Part shown: positions 1-9,476 of the stretch, piece by piece
How the letters are laid out: each line of letters begins with the position of its first letter
Numbering within the stretch: the first letter of the stretch is position 1
Assembly (NCBI GenBank): GCA_015062445.1
Contig: SUUQ01000001.1
Location: forward strand, 62,001 to 126,000
Direction of reading: 5' to 3'
Source of the DNA: Alphaproteobacteria bacterium
GTDB taxonomy: Bacteria > Pseudomonadota > Alphaproteobacteria > Rs-D84
DNA length: 64,000 bases
Program-made: the position numbers and the translations under genes
Notes under the pieces: generated by a model
Database searches by the model: none
Seen by the model: only the letters and a program-made list of their open reading frames with translations
What the model was told of the DNA's origin: nothing

Positions 1-36
1 CGCCAATTCTAAATCACGCAGTGTTCCAAATGACAT
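1..36 (-). CDS. 5' end of a gene, possibly phosphoglycerate kinase (partial)
   Basis: Twelve codons read from the edge, beginning ATG with AAGGA about 10 nt upstream, giving MSFGTLRDLELA. The good ribosome binding site and the divergent layout with pal support a real start. The opening resembles the first residues of phosphoglycerate kinases (FxTLxDLxxxGK), but twelve residues cannot decide this. The rest lies outside the window. Confidence 0.4.
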   Translation of the reverse strand, partial: MSFGTLRDLELA

Positions 37-49
37 TTTTTGTTTTTCC

Positions 50-78
50 TTGATATTTCACATATTTTATTGTACAAT
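50..78 (+). promoter_or_regulatory. sigma70-type promoter of pal
   Basis: TTGATA, a 17-nt spacer and TACAAT, placed 36 nt before the pal ATG. Confidence 0.6.
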
Positions 79-114
79 ACAGCACGAGCAACAGAAACTC
101 AAGGGAGTATTTTC

Positions 115-534
115 ATGAAAATTAAAAACTTTGCTTTGTTGGCTGGTGTCGCAGGATTGCTGGCTGCATGTGGCGGTTCTTCTAAAATCGTAGAACCAGC
201 CGATTTGAACGAACAACGTGTTTTCTTTGGTTTCAATTCATCTGAAATTTCCGAAGAAGCAAAAAACAACCTGTTGGGTCAGGCACTGTATATGAAAAAC
301 CACGAAGATGTAAAAATCCAAATCGCAGGTAACTGTGACGAACGTGGTTCAACAGAATACAACTTGGCATTGGGTGCACGTCGTGCAAACGCAGCAAAAG
401 AAGTGTTGGTAAACGACGGCATCTGTGCAAAACGTATCTCGACCATTTCATACGGTAAAGAACGTCCATTGGTTCAGGGCTCTGGCGAAGAAGTCTGGAA
501 ATGGAACCGTAATGCCACAACAACAGTTAAATAA
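115..534 (+). CDS. pal: Peptidoglycan-associated lipoprotein PAL
   Basis: Outer-membrane lipoprotein of the Tol-Pal envelope system that binds peptidoglycan and helps outer-membrane constriction. The 139-residue product starts with a lipoprotein signal whose lipobox LLAAC places the lipidated Cys near residue 20. Residues about 35-135 form an OmpA-like domain, including GNCDERGSTEYNLALGARRA, the PAL version of the diaminopimelate-binding segment. I chose the ATG at 115 because it follows GGGAG and starts the signal peptide; an upstream extension is unlikely. It stands alone here, without tolB or ybgF beside it, and ends at a strong terminator. Confidence 0.95.
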   Translation: MKIKNFALLAGVAGLLAACGGSSKIVEPADLNEQRVFFGFNSSEISEEAKNNLLGQALYMKNHEDVKIQIAGNCDERGSTEYNLALGARRANAAKEVLVNDGICAKRISTISYGKERPLVQGSGEEVWKWNRNATTTVK

Positions 535-555
535 TAATTGTTGAAAACATATCAA

Positions 556-584
556 AAACACCGGCAATTGCCGGTGTTTTTTTG
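556..584 (+). terminator. Intrinsic terminator after pal
   Basis: ACACCGGCAATTGCCGGTGT stem followed by a T run. Confidence 0.85.
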
Positions 585-611
585 TTTTTTCCGTACATGA
601 TAAATTTTTAT

Positions 612-636
612 AAAAAATGCCGGCATTTGCCGGCAA
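612..636 (-). terminator. Intrinsic terminator of parAB
   Basis: GCCGGCA/TGCCGGC stem with two-base loop; on the minus strand it is followed by a T run. A GAACATTTTTATT tail follows on the plus strand, as in several other copies of this repeat. Confidence 0.75.
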
Positions 637-648
637 TTTTGAACATTT

Positions 649-1527
649 TTATTTGGTTAATTTTTCAACCAATTCATGCAATTGTGTACGGGTCGAAAAC
701 GATAATGTTATCTGCCCTGCCCCACCACGACGTTCAGTTAACTTTACAGACACCCCCAAGGCAGCACGAACACGTGATTCAATATCACGAACAACCGATG
801 AATCGATTGTGTTTTGCGTATGATTGCGGGTCTGTTTAGACCGTGGCGCCGACTTTACCATTTTGTCAGTTGCGGCAACAGATAATTTTTCCGCAATGAT
901 TTTGTGTGCCAATTCTTCTGGATTTTCCGCAACTGCAATTGTACGTGCGTGCGATGCAGACAATTCACCCTGGCCGACCAAATTCTGGACAGATTCTGGC
1001 AATGCAGTTAACCGCAACATATTACGAATATAACTGTCCGATTTACCAATCAGACGTGCAACATCTGACAATTCATAATCACAACATTCCATCAGTTTTT
1101 TGTAGGCATTGGCCTCTTCTATTGGGTTCAGATTTTCACGTTGAACATTTTCAATCAATGCAATTTCTGCCGCATTGTTATCATCCATCGACTTAATCAG
1201 GGCGGGAATTTCAGTTAACCCAGCTATCTTGGATGCACGAAAACGACGTTCGCCCGCAACAATTTCATACATATGTGGGCGCCCCGATACAGAACGCAAT
1301 AAAATCGGCTGTAACACACCCTTTTCACGGATAGATGCCGCCAAATCAGACAATTCTGATTCTGAAAATGTTTTGCGTGGCTGGTCCGGATTCGCACCAA
1401 TCTGGGCCAGCGGTATCTGACGCACAACGACACGTTCAGTCGGTGCCAATAACGATATATCAGGCAATGCGCCACGTGATGCGCCCAATTCTGCCAAGCC
1501 ACGTCCCAATCCAAATTTATTCGCCAT
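649..1527 (-). CDS. parB: Chromosome partitioning protein ParB
   Basis: Centromere-binding CTP hydrolase that loads at parS sites and, with ParA, segregates the chromosome. 292 residues, normal for the family. It opens with the GRGLAELG segment; the ParB/Srx domain contains the C-box-like GERRFRAS. A helix-turn-helix follows (LSDVARLIGKSDSYIRNMLR), and a C-terminal dimerisation segment ends the protein. It overlaps the end of parA by 11 nt, so the two are translationally coupled. Confidence 0.95.
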   Translation of the reverse strand: MANKFGLGRGLAELGASRGALPDISLLAPTERVVVRQIPLAQIGANPDQPRKTFSESELSDLAASIREKGVLQPILLRSVSGRPHMYEIVAGERRFRASKIAGLTEIPALIKSMDDNNAAEIALIENVQRENLNPIEEANAYKKLMECCDYELSDVARLIGKSDSYIRNMLRLTALPESVQNLVGQGELSASHARTIAVAENPEELAHKIIAEKLSVAATDKMVKSAPRSKQTRNHTQNTIDSSVVRDIESRVRAALGVSVKLTERRGGAGQITLSFSTRTQLHELVEKLTK

Positions 1528-2299
1528 ATGTCCCCCCTGTGGTTCGTTCTACAACCTCGGTCGCAACACGCAAGTATGCCTGGGCGCCGGTTGAGTTAAA
1601 ATCATAAAATAATGCAGGTTTACCATGAGATGGTGCCTCGGACACACGGACATTGCGTGGTACAACCGTCTTGAACACCAAATCACCAAACGTCTTGCGT
1701 ACATCATCATCAACCGCACGTGTCAAACCATATCGCCGGTCATACATCGTCAATAACACCCCCAAAATAGACAAGTTTGGATTCCAACGTTCACGCACAA
1801 CAGATATTGTGTCTGTCAACTGCTGAACCCCTTCGAGGGCAAAAAATTCGCACTGCAGTGGAATTATAACACTGTCGGCCGCCGTTAATGCATTTATTGT
1901 CAAAAAACCCAACGCAGGCGGACAATCCAATAAAATATAATCATAGTATTCCATTATTGGCAACAATGCATCACGCAGACGAAATTCACGATTTTGCATA
2001 TCCAACAAATCAATATCTGCACCCGCCAAGGCCTGGGATGACGGCAACAGATGTAACCCAGGTACGGCAGTTGTCAAAATATTTTCAGACACCGGAGAAT
2101 TTCCCATAATAACATCATAAACATTTTGTTTATAACCGCCACGTTCAAACCCCAGTCCAGTCCCAGCATTACCCTGTTGATCCAAATCAACCAACAAAAC
2201 ACGTTGTTTTATCGCCGCCAAGGACGCACCAATATTTATCGCAGTTGTGGTCTTGCCCACCCCGCCCTTTTGATTCGCAAATGCAATAATCTGTGTCAT
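1517..2299 (-). CDS. parA: Chromosome partitioning ATPase ParA
   Basis: ParA/Soj-type deviant Walker ATPase that acts on nucleoid DNA to move ParB-parS complexes. The P loop KGGVGKTT near residue 11 is of the two-lysine ParA type, and DCPPALGFLT is the switch II/Walker B region. I start at the ATG at 2299 (MTQIIAFANQ), giving 260 residues, because GGAAAGGGAAAA precedes it; the open frame extends 18 codons upstream without support. Forms an operon with parB. The usual neighbour mnmG is not next to rsmG here but about 13 kb away. Confidence 0.95.
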   Translation of the reverse strand: MTQIIAFANQKGGVGKTTTAINIGASLAAIKQRVLLVDLDQQGNAGTGLGFERGGYKQNVYDVIMGNSPVSENILTTAVPGLHLLPSSQALAGADIDLLDMQNREFRLRDALLPIMEYYDYILLDCPPALGFLTINALTAADSVIIPLQCEFFALEGVQQLTDTISVVRERWNPNLSILGVLLTMYDRRYGLTRAVDDDVRKTFGDLVFKTVVPRNVRVSEAPSHGKPALFYDFNSTGAQAYLRVATEVVERTTGGTYGE

Positions 2300-2404
2300 T
2301 TTTCCCTTTCCATTTATCGGTATCAGTTTATAAAAACCCACTGATTCGGTCAAGCATTTATAATTAACATTAAAAAAACATTAAAAATCAATCATTTATC
2401 AACA

Positions 2405-2418
2405 ATTTCATATGAAAT
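2405..2418. promoter_or_regulatory. parS-like palindrome 1
   Basis: Perfect palindrome ATTTCATATGAAAT just upstream of parA. The inner part resembles the parS consensus TTTCACGTGAAA with two central changes. A ParB site is an inference from location and similarity. Confidence 0.35.
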
Positions 2419-2453
2419 ATCACTTTTTTTTCACAAGAATATATTTTATAAAA

Positions 2454-2478
2454 AAACACCGGCATTTGCCGGTCTTTT
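2454..2478 (-). terminator. Intrinsic terminator downstream of rsmG
   Basis: ACCGGCATTTGCCGGT stem with a run of Ts on the minus strand; it also has a CTTTTTGAACATTTT tail on the plus strand. Confidence 0.7.
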
Positions 2479-2535
2479 TGAACATTTTATTGTATTTTTT
2501 TATAAAAACACATTATTTTCAACAATTTAACAGAT

Positions 2536-2549
2536 ATTTCACATGAAAT
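2536..2549. promoter_or_regulatory. parS-like palindrome 2
   Basis: ATTTCACATGAAAT differs from the parS core TTTCACGTGAAA at one position. It abuts the rsmG stop codon, in the parA-rsmG gap where alphaproteobacterial parS sites often cluster. Confidence 0.5.
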
Positions 2550-3109
2550 CACCGGTCAAAACGCACAGAAATTATAAAACCATCGCCTGTTTTTGACGGT
2601 GTTAAATCATACAAAAACGAATAATGCTGTTTTGCAGCATCAATTTCCCCGGCAATTTCACGACCTTTTAATAAAAAAAGCCGGCATTTTGTTGATGCAA
2701 CATAGTCCATTATCTTGGTTAACGACGCAAAGGCACGTGCTGTAAACACAATATCATGCGTTTTTGCCGGCAAATCCCGGACAAAATTTTCAACACGACC
2801 ATGATAAATCGTTAAATTATCCAGTCCCAATGCTTCTTTGACAGCGGTTAAAAATGCAACCTTTTTACCAATCGATTCAATGCACGTCACATGCCAGCCC
2901 AATATAGCCAACACAACACCAGGAAAGCCGGCACCACTGCCCAAATCAACAACACGAACATCTGATGGCAAAATGTCCGCCAGTTGGGCAGAATCTGCAA
3001 AATGACGATTTTCAATATCATTCAGTGTACTGGGGGCAACCAGGTTCATTCGCCCCGACCATTCACGCAGCAAGGCCGCATACTGTTCAAATTTGACTTT
3101 TTTACTCAT
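2549..3109 (-). CDS. rsmG: 16S rRNA (guanine-N7)-methyltransferase RsmG
   Basis: SAM-dependent methylation of G527 in the 530 loop of 16S rRNA. 186 residues. The Rossmann SAM-binding motif is VVDLGSGAGFPGVVLAI near residue 53, followed by the family's conserved ITCIE-like acidic strand (VTCIES). Located upstream of parAB as in many bacteria, but without mnmG in front. Its first codons overlap the promoter of the divergent TPR gene. Stop is TGA. Confidence 0.93.
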   Translation of the reverse strand: MSKKVKFEQYAALLREWSGRMNLVAPSTLNDIENRHFADSAQLADILPSDVRVVDLGSGAGFPGVVLAILGWHVTCIESIGKKVAFLTAVKEALGLDNLTIYHGRVENFVRDLPAKTHDIVFTARAFASLTKIMDYVASTKCRLFLLKGREIAGEIDAAKQHYSFLYDLTPSKTGDGFIISVRFDR

Positions 3110-3121
3110 AATTAGTATTCT
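3093..3121 (+). promoter_or_regulatory. Promoter of the TPR gene, implying a leaderless mRNA
   Basis: TTGACT, 17-nt spacer, TATTCT. Transcription would start about 3128, two or three bases before the ATG at 3131. No Shine-Dalgarno sequence is visible. Confidence 0.6.
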
Positions 3122-3130
3122 AGCATAATC

Positions 3131-4747
3131 ATGAGAAAAATAGAAAGCATATTTATCACATCGTGCCTGTTTGCAACAATCGCAATCACAGGAACTGCAA
3201 TTTGGAATTCTGTAAATCTGTCAGGACAGAGAGCACAATATAAATTCCCCGAAACAAAATACGGCGCATTCTTGGCGGCACAGCATGCGGTCTATGTTAA
3301 CGATTTTGATACCGCAAAAGAACTGACAAAAACACTGGGTGATGTCGAGCATACAATCGTAAAAAACACAATGTTTATTACAGATTTCCTGGGCGGTAAA
3401 ATGCCAGATAACGCACAGGAATTAAAAAAAGAAAAAAGTATGCCAGCACAGTTTATATACGACGCATACCTGGTGCAAAATGATAACTGGAAAGAACTGC
3501 ACAGCAGACATAAGACAGACGAGTCCGCATTGGCCGCACCACTGAGAATATGGCCAGCAATCGCAAATAACTGGCGAACAAACACGTTTAAGTTTATCGA
3601 CAATCTGCCAACCAATAATTCATGGAAATCCTTTATACGGGGGCAAATTTATGCAGAACTGGGCGAAGCAGACAAGGCAGCAGAACACTTTGCAAATGTG
3701 GCACCAGATTTCATGAACATAAATGATTATTTGTATATCTTGTCGTTCTATACACACCATGGTTTTGCGGACAAGGCACAGACACTGATTAACGAATTTA
3801 CAGCCAGACCAGGTGGGATGTTCATGCTGGGCTTTACAAATATTCCGGATTGGTCTGTGTACAGCGGATATAAAAACCAACTGGCATTCAGTTTGGTGCA
3901 AAATGTTTCACACACACAGATTATGATGTATTCTGATTTGGCAATGCTGATGCTGAGATTCGCAGAAATTACAGCGCCAGAATTTGCAAATCACAACAGT
4001 ACAATCGACTATTACCTGGGGAACTTTTTCTTTAACAATACAGGAAATTGGAAAAAGCATTTTGATAACATATCAGATGACAGCCCGTTCAAACTGTTCG
4101 CAGTGATGCGTGAAACAGAAAGAACAAATAACATTAAAAAACTGGAAAAAGTTTTGCAGCAACACCCACTGTTTGTGCCGGCGGTTAATAAACTGGTCGC
4201 ATACAATATACAACACGGAAATAAACGCAAGGCATTGAAAATCATTAACAATGCACTGAAAGACAACAACCTGACGGAAACAGGACATGCATTTTTTGTT
4301 AAAAGCAGGGCACAGGTACACTTTGCGTTTGGCGATTTGGATGCCGCACAGGCAGATATTCATGACGCAGCAGCAGTGCTGTTTATGGATCCAGAAATAC
4401 TGTCACTGCAGGCAAAAATTTGGGCCAGTCAAAACCGAGAATTAAATACTGCATACGAATACGCAATGACACTGGTACGACAAAACCCAACAGATATCTT
4501 GGCATGGGATACGCTGGGGTGCGTGGTGGCAAAACGTGAAGGTGTTGATGCCGCACTGGATGTGCTGGAACGGGTTGGCGAAGTATCAGAAACATGTTCG
4601 GCACTGTTTGAACATATTGGGGATATGTATGTCGCAAAAGGTGATAAAGAACATGCATTGGATGCGTATATGCGTGCAATCGAATTGTCTGATGATGGAT
4701 TAACCGTTGTCCCAACAATAGAAAGAAAAATAAGGAAAATAAAATGA
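3131..4747 (+). CDS. Membrane-anchored TPR protein of unknown function
   Basis: 538 residues. A single hydrophobic segment at about 7-27 looks like an uncleaved signal anchor, so most of the protein should be periplasmic. The C-terminal third shows helical repeats of TPR type (for example AWDTLGCVVAKREGVDAALDV and the pair starting LFEHIGDMYVAKGDKEHALD). The middle is all-helical but too divergent for me to place. Its stop overlaps the gpsA start (ATGA), suggesting coupling, but that does not reveal its role. I do not recognise a specific family. Confidence 0.8.
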   Translation: MRKIESIFITSCLFATIAITGTAIWNSVNLSGQRAQYKFPETKYGAFLAAQHAVYVNDFDTAKELTKTLGDVEHTIVKNTMFITDFLGGKMPDNAQELKKEKSMPAQFIYDAYLVQNDNWKELHSRHKTDESALAAPLRIWPAIANNWRTNTFKFIDNLPTNNSWKSFIRGQIYAELGEADKAAEHFANVAPDFMNINDYLYILSFYTHHGFADKAQTLINEFTARPGGMFMLGFTNIPDWSVYSGYKNQLAFSLVQNVSHTQIMMYSDLAMLMLRFAEITAPEFANHNSTIDYYLGNFFFNNTGNWKKHFDNISDDSPFKLFAVMRETERTNNIKKLEKVLQQHPLFVPAVNKLVAYNIQHGNKRKALKIINNALKDNNLTETGHAFFVKSRAQVHFAFGDLDAAQADIHDAAAVLFMDPEILSLQAKIWASQNRELNTAYEYAMTLVRQNPTDILAWDTLGCVVAKREGVDAALDVLERVGEVSETCSALFEHIGDMYVAKGDKEHALDAYMRAIELSDDGLTVVPTIERKIRKIK

Positions 4748-5607
4748 AAACAGGTGTAATTGGCGCAGGTGCATGGGGAACAGCACTGGCAATAACTGTG
4801 GCACGTGGAAACAATGACGTTGTTTTGTGGTCATATGATAGTGAATATAAACACTTTGACAATGTAGATATGCCAAAAAATATCCGTATAACAGGTAATA
4901 TAGCAGATATAAAAAGTGCTGAGGTGTGGCTGATTGTGACACCGGCGGCATTTATGCGGGAAACACTGAAAAAAGCAAAAGTCCACTATGACGGACAGCC
5001 AATTATCATATGTACCAAGGGGGCAGAAAGTTCAACAGGACAGTTTATGTCCGAAATATTGCAGACAGAACTGCCAGAATGTGTCGATTTTGGCGTACTG
5101 TCTGGACCACAATTTGCAGCAGAAGTTGCACGTGGTGTGCCAACAGGTTCAACACTGGCCGGAACAAACAATACGATTGTGGCAGGCATGCAGATACTGA
5201 ACAAACTGTATCTGGAAGCCAGCCAGGACATAATCGGAACAGAACTGTGCGGTGTGGGCAAAAATGCAGTTGCACTGATTTGCGGATACAACAGTGTCGC
5301 CGCAGGTGGTGAAAATGAACGTGCAATGATTTTCACACGTGCATGGAACGAAGTTGTAAAGCTGGGGATTGAAATGGGTGGACAAGAACATTCATTTCTG
5401 GGACTGTGCGGAATAGGGGATTTATTCCTGTCTGCAACATCCGTGACCAGTCGTAATTTCGCAGGCGGCATGGCAATTGCACAGGGTAAAGCACCCGAAG
5501 GTACAGTCGAAGGAATTTTTGCACTGAATGGATTGATTGAACGGGCAAACAGTTTGAATATCGACACACCTGTTTTAGTGGACATGAAAAAGAAAATGAA
5601 ATTGTAA
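4744..5607 (+). CDS. gpsA: Glycerol-3-phosphate dehydrogenase [NAD(P)+]
   Basis: Reduces dihydroxyacetone phosphate to sn-glycerol-3-phosphate for phospholipid synthesis. The N-terminal Rossmann motif is GAGAWGTALA at residue 7. The catalytic-lysine segment is GVGKNAVALICGY, followed by the family signature region with GLCGIGDLFLSATS and SRNF. At 287 residues it is about 40-50 shorter than usual (near 330), mainly from compact loops and a short C terminus; all core motifs are present. Translationally coupled to the TPR gene. Confidence 0.92.
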   Translation: MKTGVIGAGAWGTALAITVARGNNDVVLWSYDSEYKHFDNVDMPKNIRITGNIADIKSAEVWLIVTPAAFMRETLKKAKVHYDGQPIIICTKGAESSTGQFMSEILQTELPECVDFGVLSGPQFAAEVARGVPTGSTLAGTNNTIVAGMQILNKLYLEASQDIIGTELCGVGKNAVALICGYNSVAAGGENERAMIFTRAWNEVVKLGIEMGGQEHSFLGLCGIGDLFLSATSVTSRNFAGGMAIAQGKAPEGTVEGIFALNGLIERANSLNIDTPVLVDMKKKMKL

Positions 5608-5610
5608 AAA

Positions 5611-5634
5611 AATACCGGCATTTGCCGGTGTTTT

Positions 5635-5636
<2 letters not shown>
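5611..5636. terminator. Bidirectional terminator between gpsA and mreB
   Basis: ACCGGCA TT TGCCGGT stem with T runs on both strands. It overlaps the mreB stop codon. Confidence 0.8.
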
Positions 5637-6714
<1,078 letters not shown>

Positions 6715-6761
6715 CTATAATTCACGATTGACAAAAAATCAAGGCATCCACATAAATTTAT

Positions 6762-6791
6762 TTGATTTATTACAGATTGTGGTATTATATA
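6762..6791 (+). promoter_or_regulatory. rnpA promoter, implying a leaderless mRNA
   Basis: TTGATT with TATTAT (15-nt spacer) or TATATA (18-nt spacer). The predicted start site falls on or next to the rnpA ATG at 6798; there is no Shine-Dalgarno sequence. Confidence 0.5.
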
Positions 6792-6797
6792 GCCGCT

Positions 6798-7142
6798 ATG
6801 AAACGAAATACAATTAAAAATCATGTCGACTTTGCAATGGGGGATAACGACCCTGTGGCACGCTGTGGATTTTTCCTGGTGCGGGCAAAAACAGCAAAAT
6901 TCCCAGATGACCCACGGTTCGGTATTATCGTTACAAAAAAAAACTTTAAGCATGCAGTCGACAGAAATCGGGCAAAAAGATTGCTGAGGGACTGGATTGA
7001 GTTTAACGAAAACATGATGCGTGATGATTGGGACTATGTTTTCGTTATCAGACGTGATATATTGGATGCGACCAGAACAGACGGACGGGTCGCAATGAAA
7101 AAAGCACTGAATTACCTGCGTAAACAAGAAATAAACGCATAA
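6798..7142 (+). CDS. rnpA: Ribonuclease P protein component
   Basis: Protein subunit of RNase P, which processes tRNA 5' ends. 114 residues from the ATG at 6798. The hallmark RNR motif is [13 protein letters not shown], and the aromatic cleft region precedes it ([18 protein letters not shown]). rpmH, which normally sits directly upstream, is absent; mreB is divergent instead. yidD follows 13 nt later, as in the common rnpA-yidD arrangement. Confidence 0.93.
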   Translation: MKRNTIKNHVDFAMGDNDPVARCGFFLVRAKTAKFPDDPRFGIIVTKKNFKHAVDRNRAKRLLRDWIEFNENMMRDDWDYVFVIRRDILDATRTDGRVAMKKALNYLRKQEINA

Positions 7143-7155
7143 TATAAATTCTGCC

Positions 7156-7371
7156 GTGAAAAAAATTTCAATCGCATTAATCAATCTGTATCAACGTGCA
7201 ATTTCCCCATTGTTCGGGGGCAGGGCAGTTTGCAGATTCACACCAACATGCAGCGAATATACCAAAATCGCAATCAGACGATACGGGGTGATGCATGGAA
7301 TATGGCTGGGGATAAAAAGAATTGTACGTTGCAACCCGTGGGGCGGATGCGGATACGACCCGGTACCTTGA
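7156..7371 (+). CDS. yidD: Membrane protein insertion efficiency factor YidD
   Basis: Small amphipathic factor associated with YidC-mediated membrane insertion. 71 residues starting with GTG. Diagnostic features are [21 protein letters not shown] and the C-terminal [12 protein letters not shown]. It follows rnpA closely and its stop overlaps the -35 box of the accB promoter. Confidence 0.95.
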   Translation: MKKISIALINLYQRAISPLFGGRAVCRFTPTCSEYTKIAIRRYGVMHGIWLGIKRIVRCNPWGGCGYDPVP

Positions 7372-7395
7372 CAATCGGGCGGATTGTGATACAAT
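7368..7395 (+). promoter_or_regulatory. Strong promoter of accBC
   Basis: Consensus TTGACA, 16-nt spacer, TACAAT; the -35 overlaps the yidD stop. Confidence 0.7.
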
Positions 7396-7438
7396 TTTAT
7401 GCTGTGCATGATGTTAAACAAAAATATAAGGATTAAAT

Positions 7439-7882
7439 ATGTCTTTTCGTGCAACCGTTGAATCTATGTCAAAAATCATGGATGATATGGGAATTACTGA
7501 ACTGGACCTGGAACGTCAATTCTTGTTCGGGGTATATCGCAAGCATATACACCTGTCAAAACAACAAACGGTCGCAGTCGCACCAACAGCCGCACTGAAC
7601 AATGATGCAAAGTGTATCAATAATGATGCAGATAAAAATACATTTTGCGGATGTGCATTGAAATCGCCAATGGTCGGGGTCGTGTATCTGGCACCAGAAC
7701 CAGGGGCAGAACCATTTGTTACAATTGGTAAATCTGTCAAGGCCGGCGATACAGTTGCACTGGTCGAAGCAATGAAAACATTTAACCCAATCAAGGCAGA
7801 TAAAGACGGAACTGTGAAAGAAATACTGGTTTCTGATGGGGCGGCGGTCGAATTTGACCAACCATTAATCGTAATCGAATAA
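7439..7882 (+). CDS. accB: Biotin carboxyl carrier protein of acetyl-CoA carboxylase
   Basis: Carries carboxybiotin from AccC to the carboxyltransferase in the first step of fatty acid synthesis. 147 residues: a helical N-terminal segment, a linker with Ala/Asn, then a biotinyl domain from about residue 70. The biotin site is EAMKTFN, with the canonical A-M-K in place of the more common EAMKLMN context. AAGGA precedes the ATG. accC follows 7 nt later. Confidence 0.95.
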   Translation: MSFRATVESMSKIMDDMGITELDLERQFLFGVYRKHIHLSKQQTVAVAPTAALNNDAKCINNDADKNTFCGCALKSPMVGVVYLAPEPGAEPFVTIGKSVKAGDTVALVEAMKTFNPIKADKDGTVKEILVSDGAAVEFDQPLIVIE

Positions 7883-7889
7883 TAAAAAA

Positions 7890-9236
7890 ATGTCACAAAT
7901 AAAAAAAGTATTGGTCGCAAATCGTGGTGAAATCGCACTGCGTATAATTCGTGCATGTCGTGATATGGGCATACGAACTGTTGCAATTTATTCAACCGCA
8001 GACCGGGATGCCATGCATGTGCAACTGGCAGATGAATCTGTCTGTATTGGACCGGCAGCCGTGCGGGATTCATACCTGAACGAATCTGCGATTCTGACGG
8101 CTGCGCTGCTGACCAATGCAGATGCAATCCACCCAGGATATGGATTCCTGTCCGAACGGGCAGACTTTGCACGCAAAGTCGAACAGCACAATATGATTTG
8201 GGTCGGCCCATCACCAGATATGATCGATAAAATGGGCGACAAGGTTAATGCAAAAAAAACCGCAATCGAATGCGGGCTGCCTGTGGTACCGGGGTCTGAT
8301 GGGGCAATAGAATCACTGGAACACGCACTGAGTATCGCAGAAAAAATTGGATACCCGATTATGCTGAAAGCCGCAGCCGGTGGTGGTGGACGTGGAATGA
8401 GACCGGTCGAAACCCCCGCAGATATGGCCGAAGCATTTAACTTGACCAAAAACGAAGCAAAATCTGCGTTTGGTGATGATACACTGTATATGGAAAAGCT
8501 GTTAACACATCCACGACATATTGAATTTCAGGTACTGGGGGATAAACACGGAAATGTCGTTATATTTGGCGAACGTGATTGTTCGCTGCAGAGACGTAAC
8601 CAAAAGGTTATGGAAGAATGCCCCGCCGCAATTCTGTCGCAAAAACAGCGGGATGATATGATAGAGATTTGCAAGGCGGCGGCAAAAAAAATGGGTTATA
8701 CAAACGCAGGTACGTTCGAATTTATGTTCGAAGATGGTAAATTCTATTTCTTGGAAATGAATACCAGATTACAGGTCGAACATCCGGTGACAGAAATGGT
8801 TTATGGGGTTGACCTGGTGCGGGAACAAATTCGTGTGGCCGCCGGGGAAAAATTAGGGTACACACAATCAAATGTTATCCCAAATGGCCACGCAATCGAA
8901 TTTCGTATCAATGCAGAAGACCCAGAAACCTTTGTGCCAAACCCAGGAAAAATCACACTGTATGCACCATCGGGGGGGATGGGGGTTCGTGTGGACAGTG
9001 CCGTCTATACAGGATATACAATTCCACCAACATATGATTCGATGATTGCAAAACTGGTTGTGCATGCACAAAACAGACCTGCATGCATCATGCGGGCAAC
9101 ACGTGCACTGGATGAATTCGTTATCGAAGGGGTAAAAACAACCATACCACTGCAACAGCGACTGTTGAAAAACAAAGATGTAAAACAGTTGAACTTTGAT
9201 AACAAATGGTTGGAAAAATTCCTGAAAAAAGATTAA
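7890..9236 (+). CDS. accC: Biotin carboxylase subunit of acetyl-CoA carboxylase
   Basis: ATP-dependent carboxylation of biotin on AccB. 448 residues, standard length. The N-terminal domain begins VLVANRGEIALRIIRACRDMG; the glycine-rich ATP-grasp loop is KAAAGGGGRGMR. The catalytic block is FLEMNTRLQVEHPVTEMV. Second gene of the accBC operon; ends at a terminator. Confidence 0.97.
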   Translation: MSQIKKVLVANRGEIALRIIRACRDMGIRTVAIYSTADRDAMHVQLADESVCIGPAAVRDSYLNESAILTAALLTNADAIHPGYGFLSERADFARKVEQHNMIWVGPSPDMIDKMGDKVNAKKTAIECGLPVVPGSDGAIESLEHALSIAEKIGYPIMLKAAAGGGGRGMRPVETPADMAEAFNLTKNEAKSAFGDDTLYMEKLLTHPRHIEFQVLGDKHGNVVIFGERDCSLQRRNQKVMEECPAAILSQKQRDDMIEICKAAAKKMGYTNAGTFEFMFEDGKFYFLEMNTRLQVEHPVTEMVYGVDLVREQIRVAAGEKLGYTQSNVIPNGHAIEFRINAEDPETFVPNPGKITLYAPSGGMGVRVDSAVYTGYTIPPTYDSMIAKLVVHAQNRPACIMRATRALDEFVIEGVKTTIPLQQRLLKNKDVKQLNFDNKWLEKFLKKD

Positions 9237-9264
9237 AAAAAGCCGGCAAATGCCGGCATTTTAT
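9236..9264. terminator. Terminator between accC and the HTH gene
   Basis: GCCGGCA AA TGCCGGC stem with T-rich flanks on both sides. Confidence 0.7.
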
Positions 9265-9449
9265 TTCACAAATTCCAGATGATGTTGGGTGGCAATAATG
9301 AACATTATTAACTGGTATATGGTGGGACGCCTGTTACGATAAATCATATGACGATATTCCGATTCTGTTATACCCATGGCATTGCATATGTCAATCACAG
9401 ATAAATTGCGCAGTTCTCGTATCATTTCCAGTTCTTGGCCAATTTTCAT
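9261..9449 (-). CDS. Small helix-turn-helix protein (copy A)
   Basis: 62 residues from the ATG at 9449 (MKIGQELEMIRELRN), preceded by GGGGTGTG. The middle, NLSVIDICNAMGITESEYRHMI, has the layout of an XRE-type helix-turn-helix, so DNA binding is likely but unproven. A paralogue at 17772-17957 shares the MKIG start, E-IR, CN, the E-EY spacing, R-P-T-YQ and IMF. Both lie just downstream of members of the same structured RNA family, on the same strand, past its terminator. This pairing suggests the RNA controls the HTH gene or the two act together. Confidence 0.7.
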   Translation of the reverse strand: MKIGQELEMIRELRNLSVIDICNAMGITESEYRHMIYRNRRPTIYQLIMFIIATQHHLEFVK

Positions 9450-9476
9450 ATCACACCCCACACAGCATTTATTATT

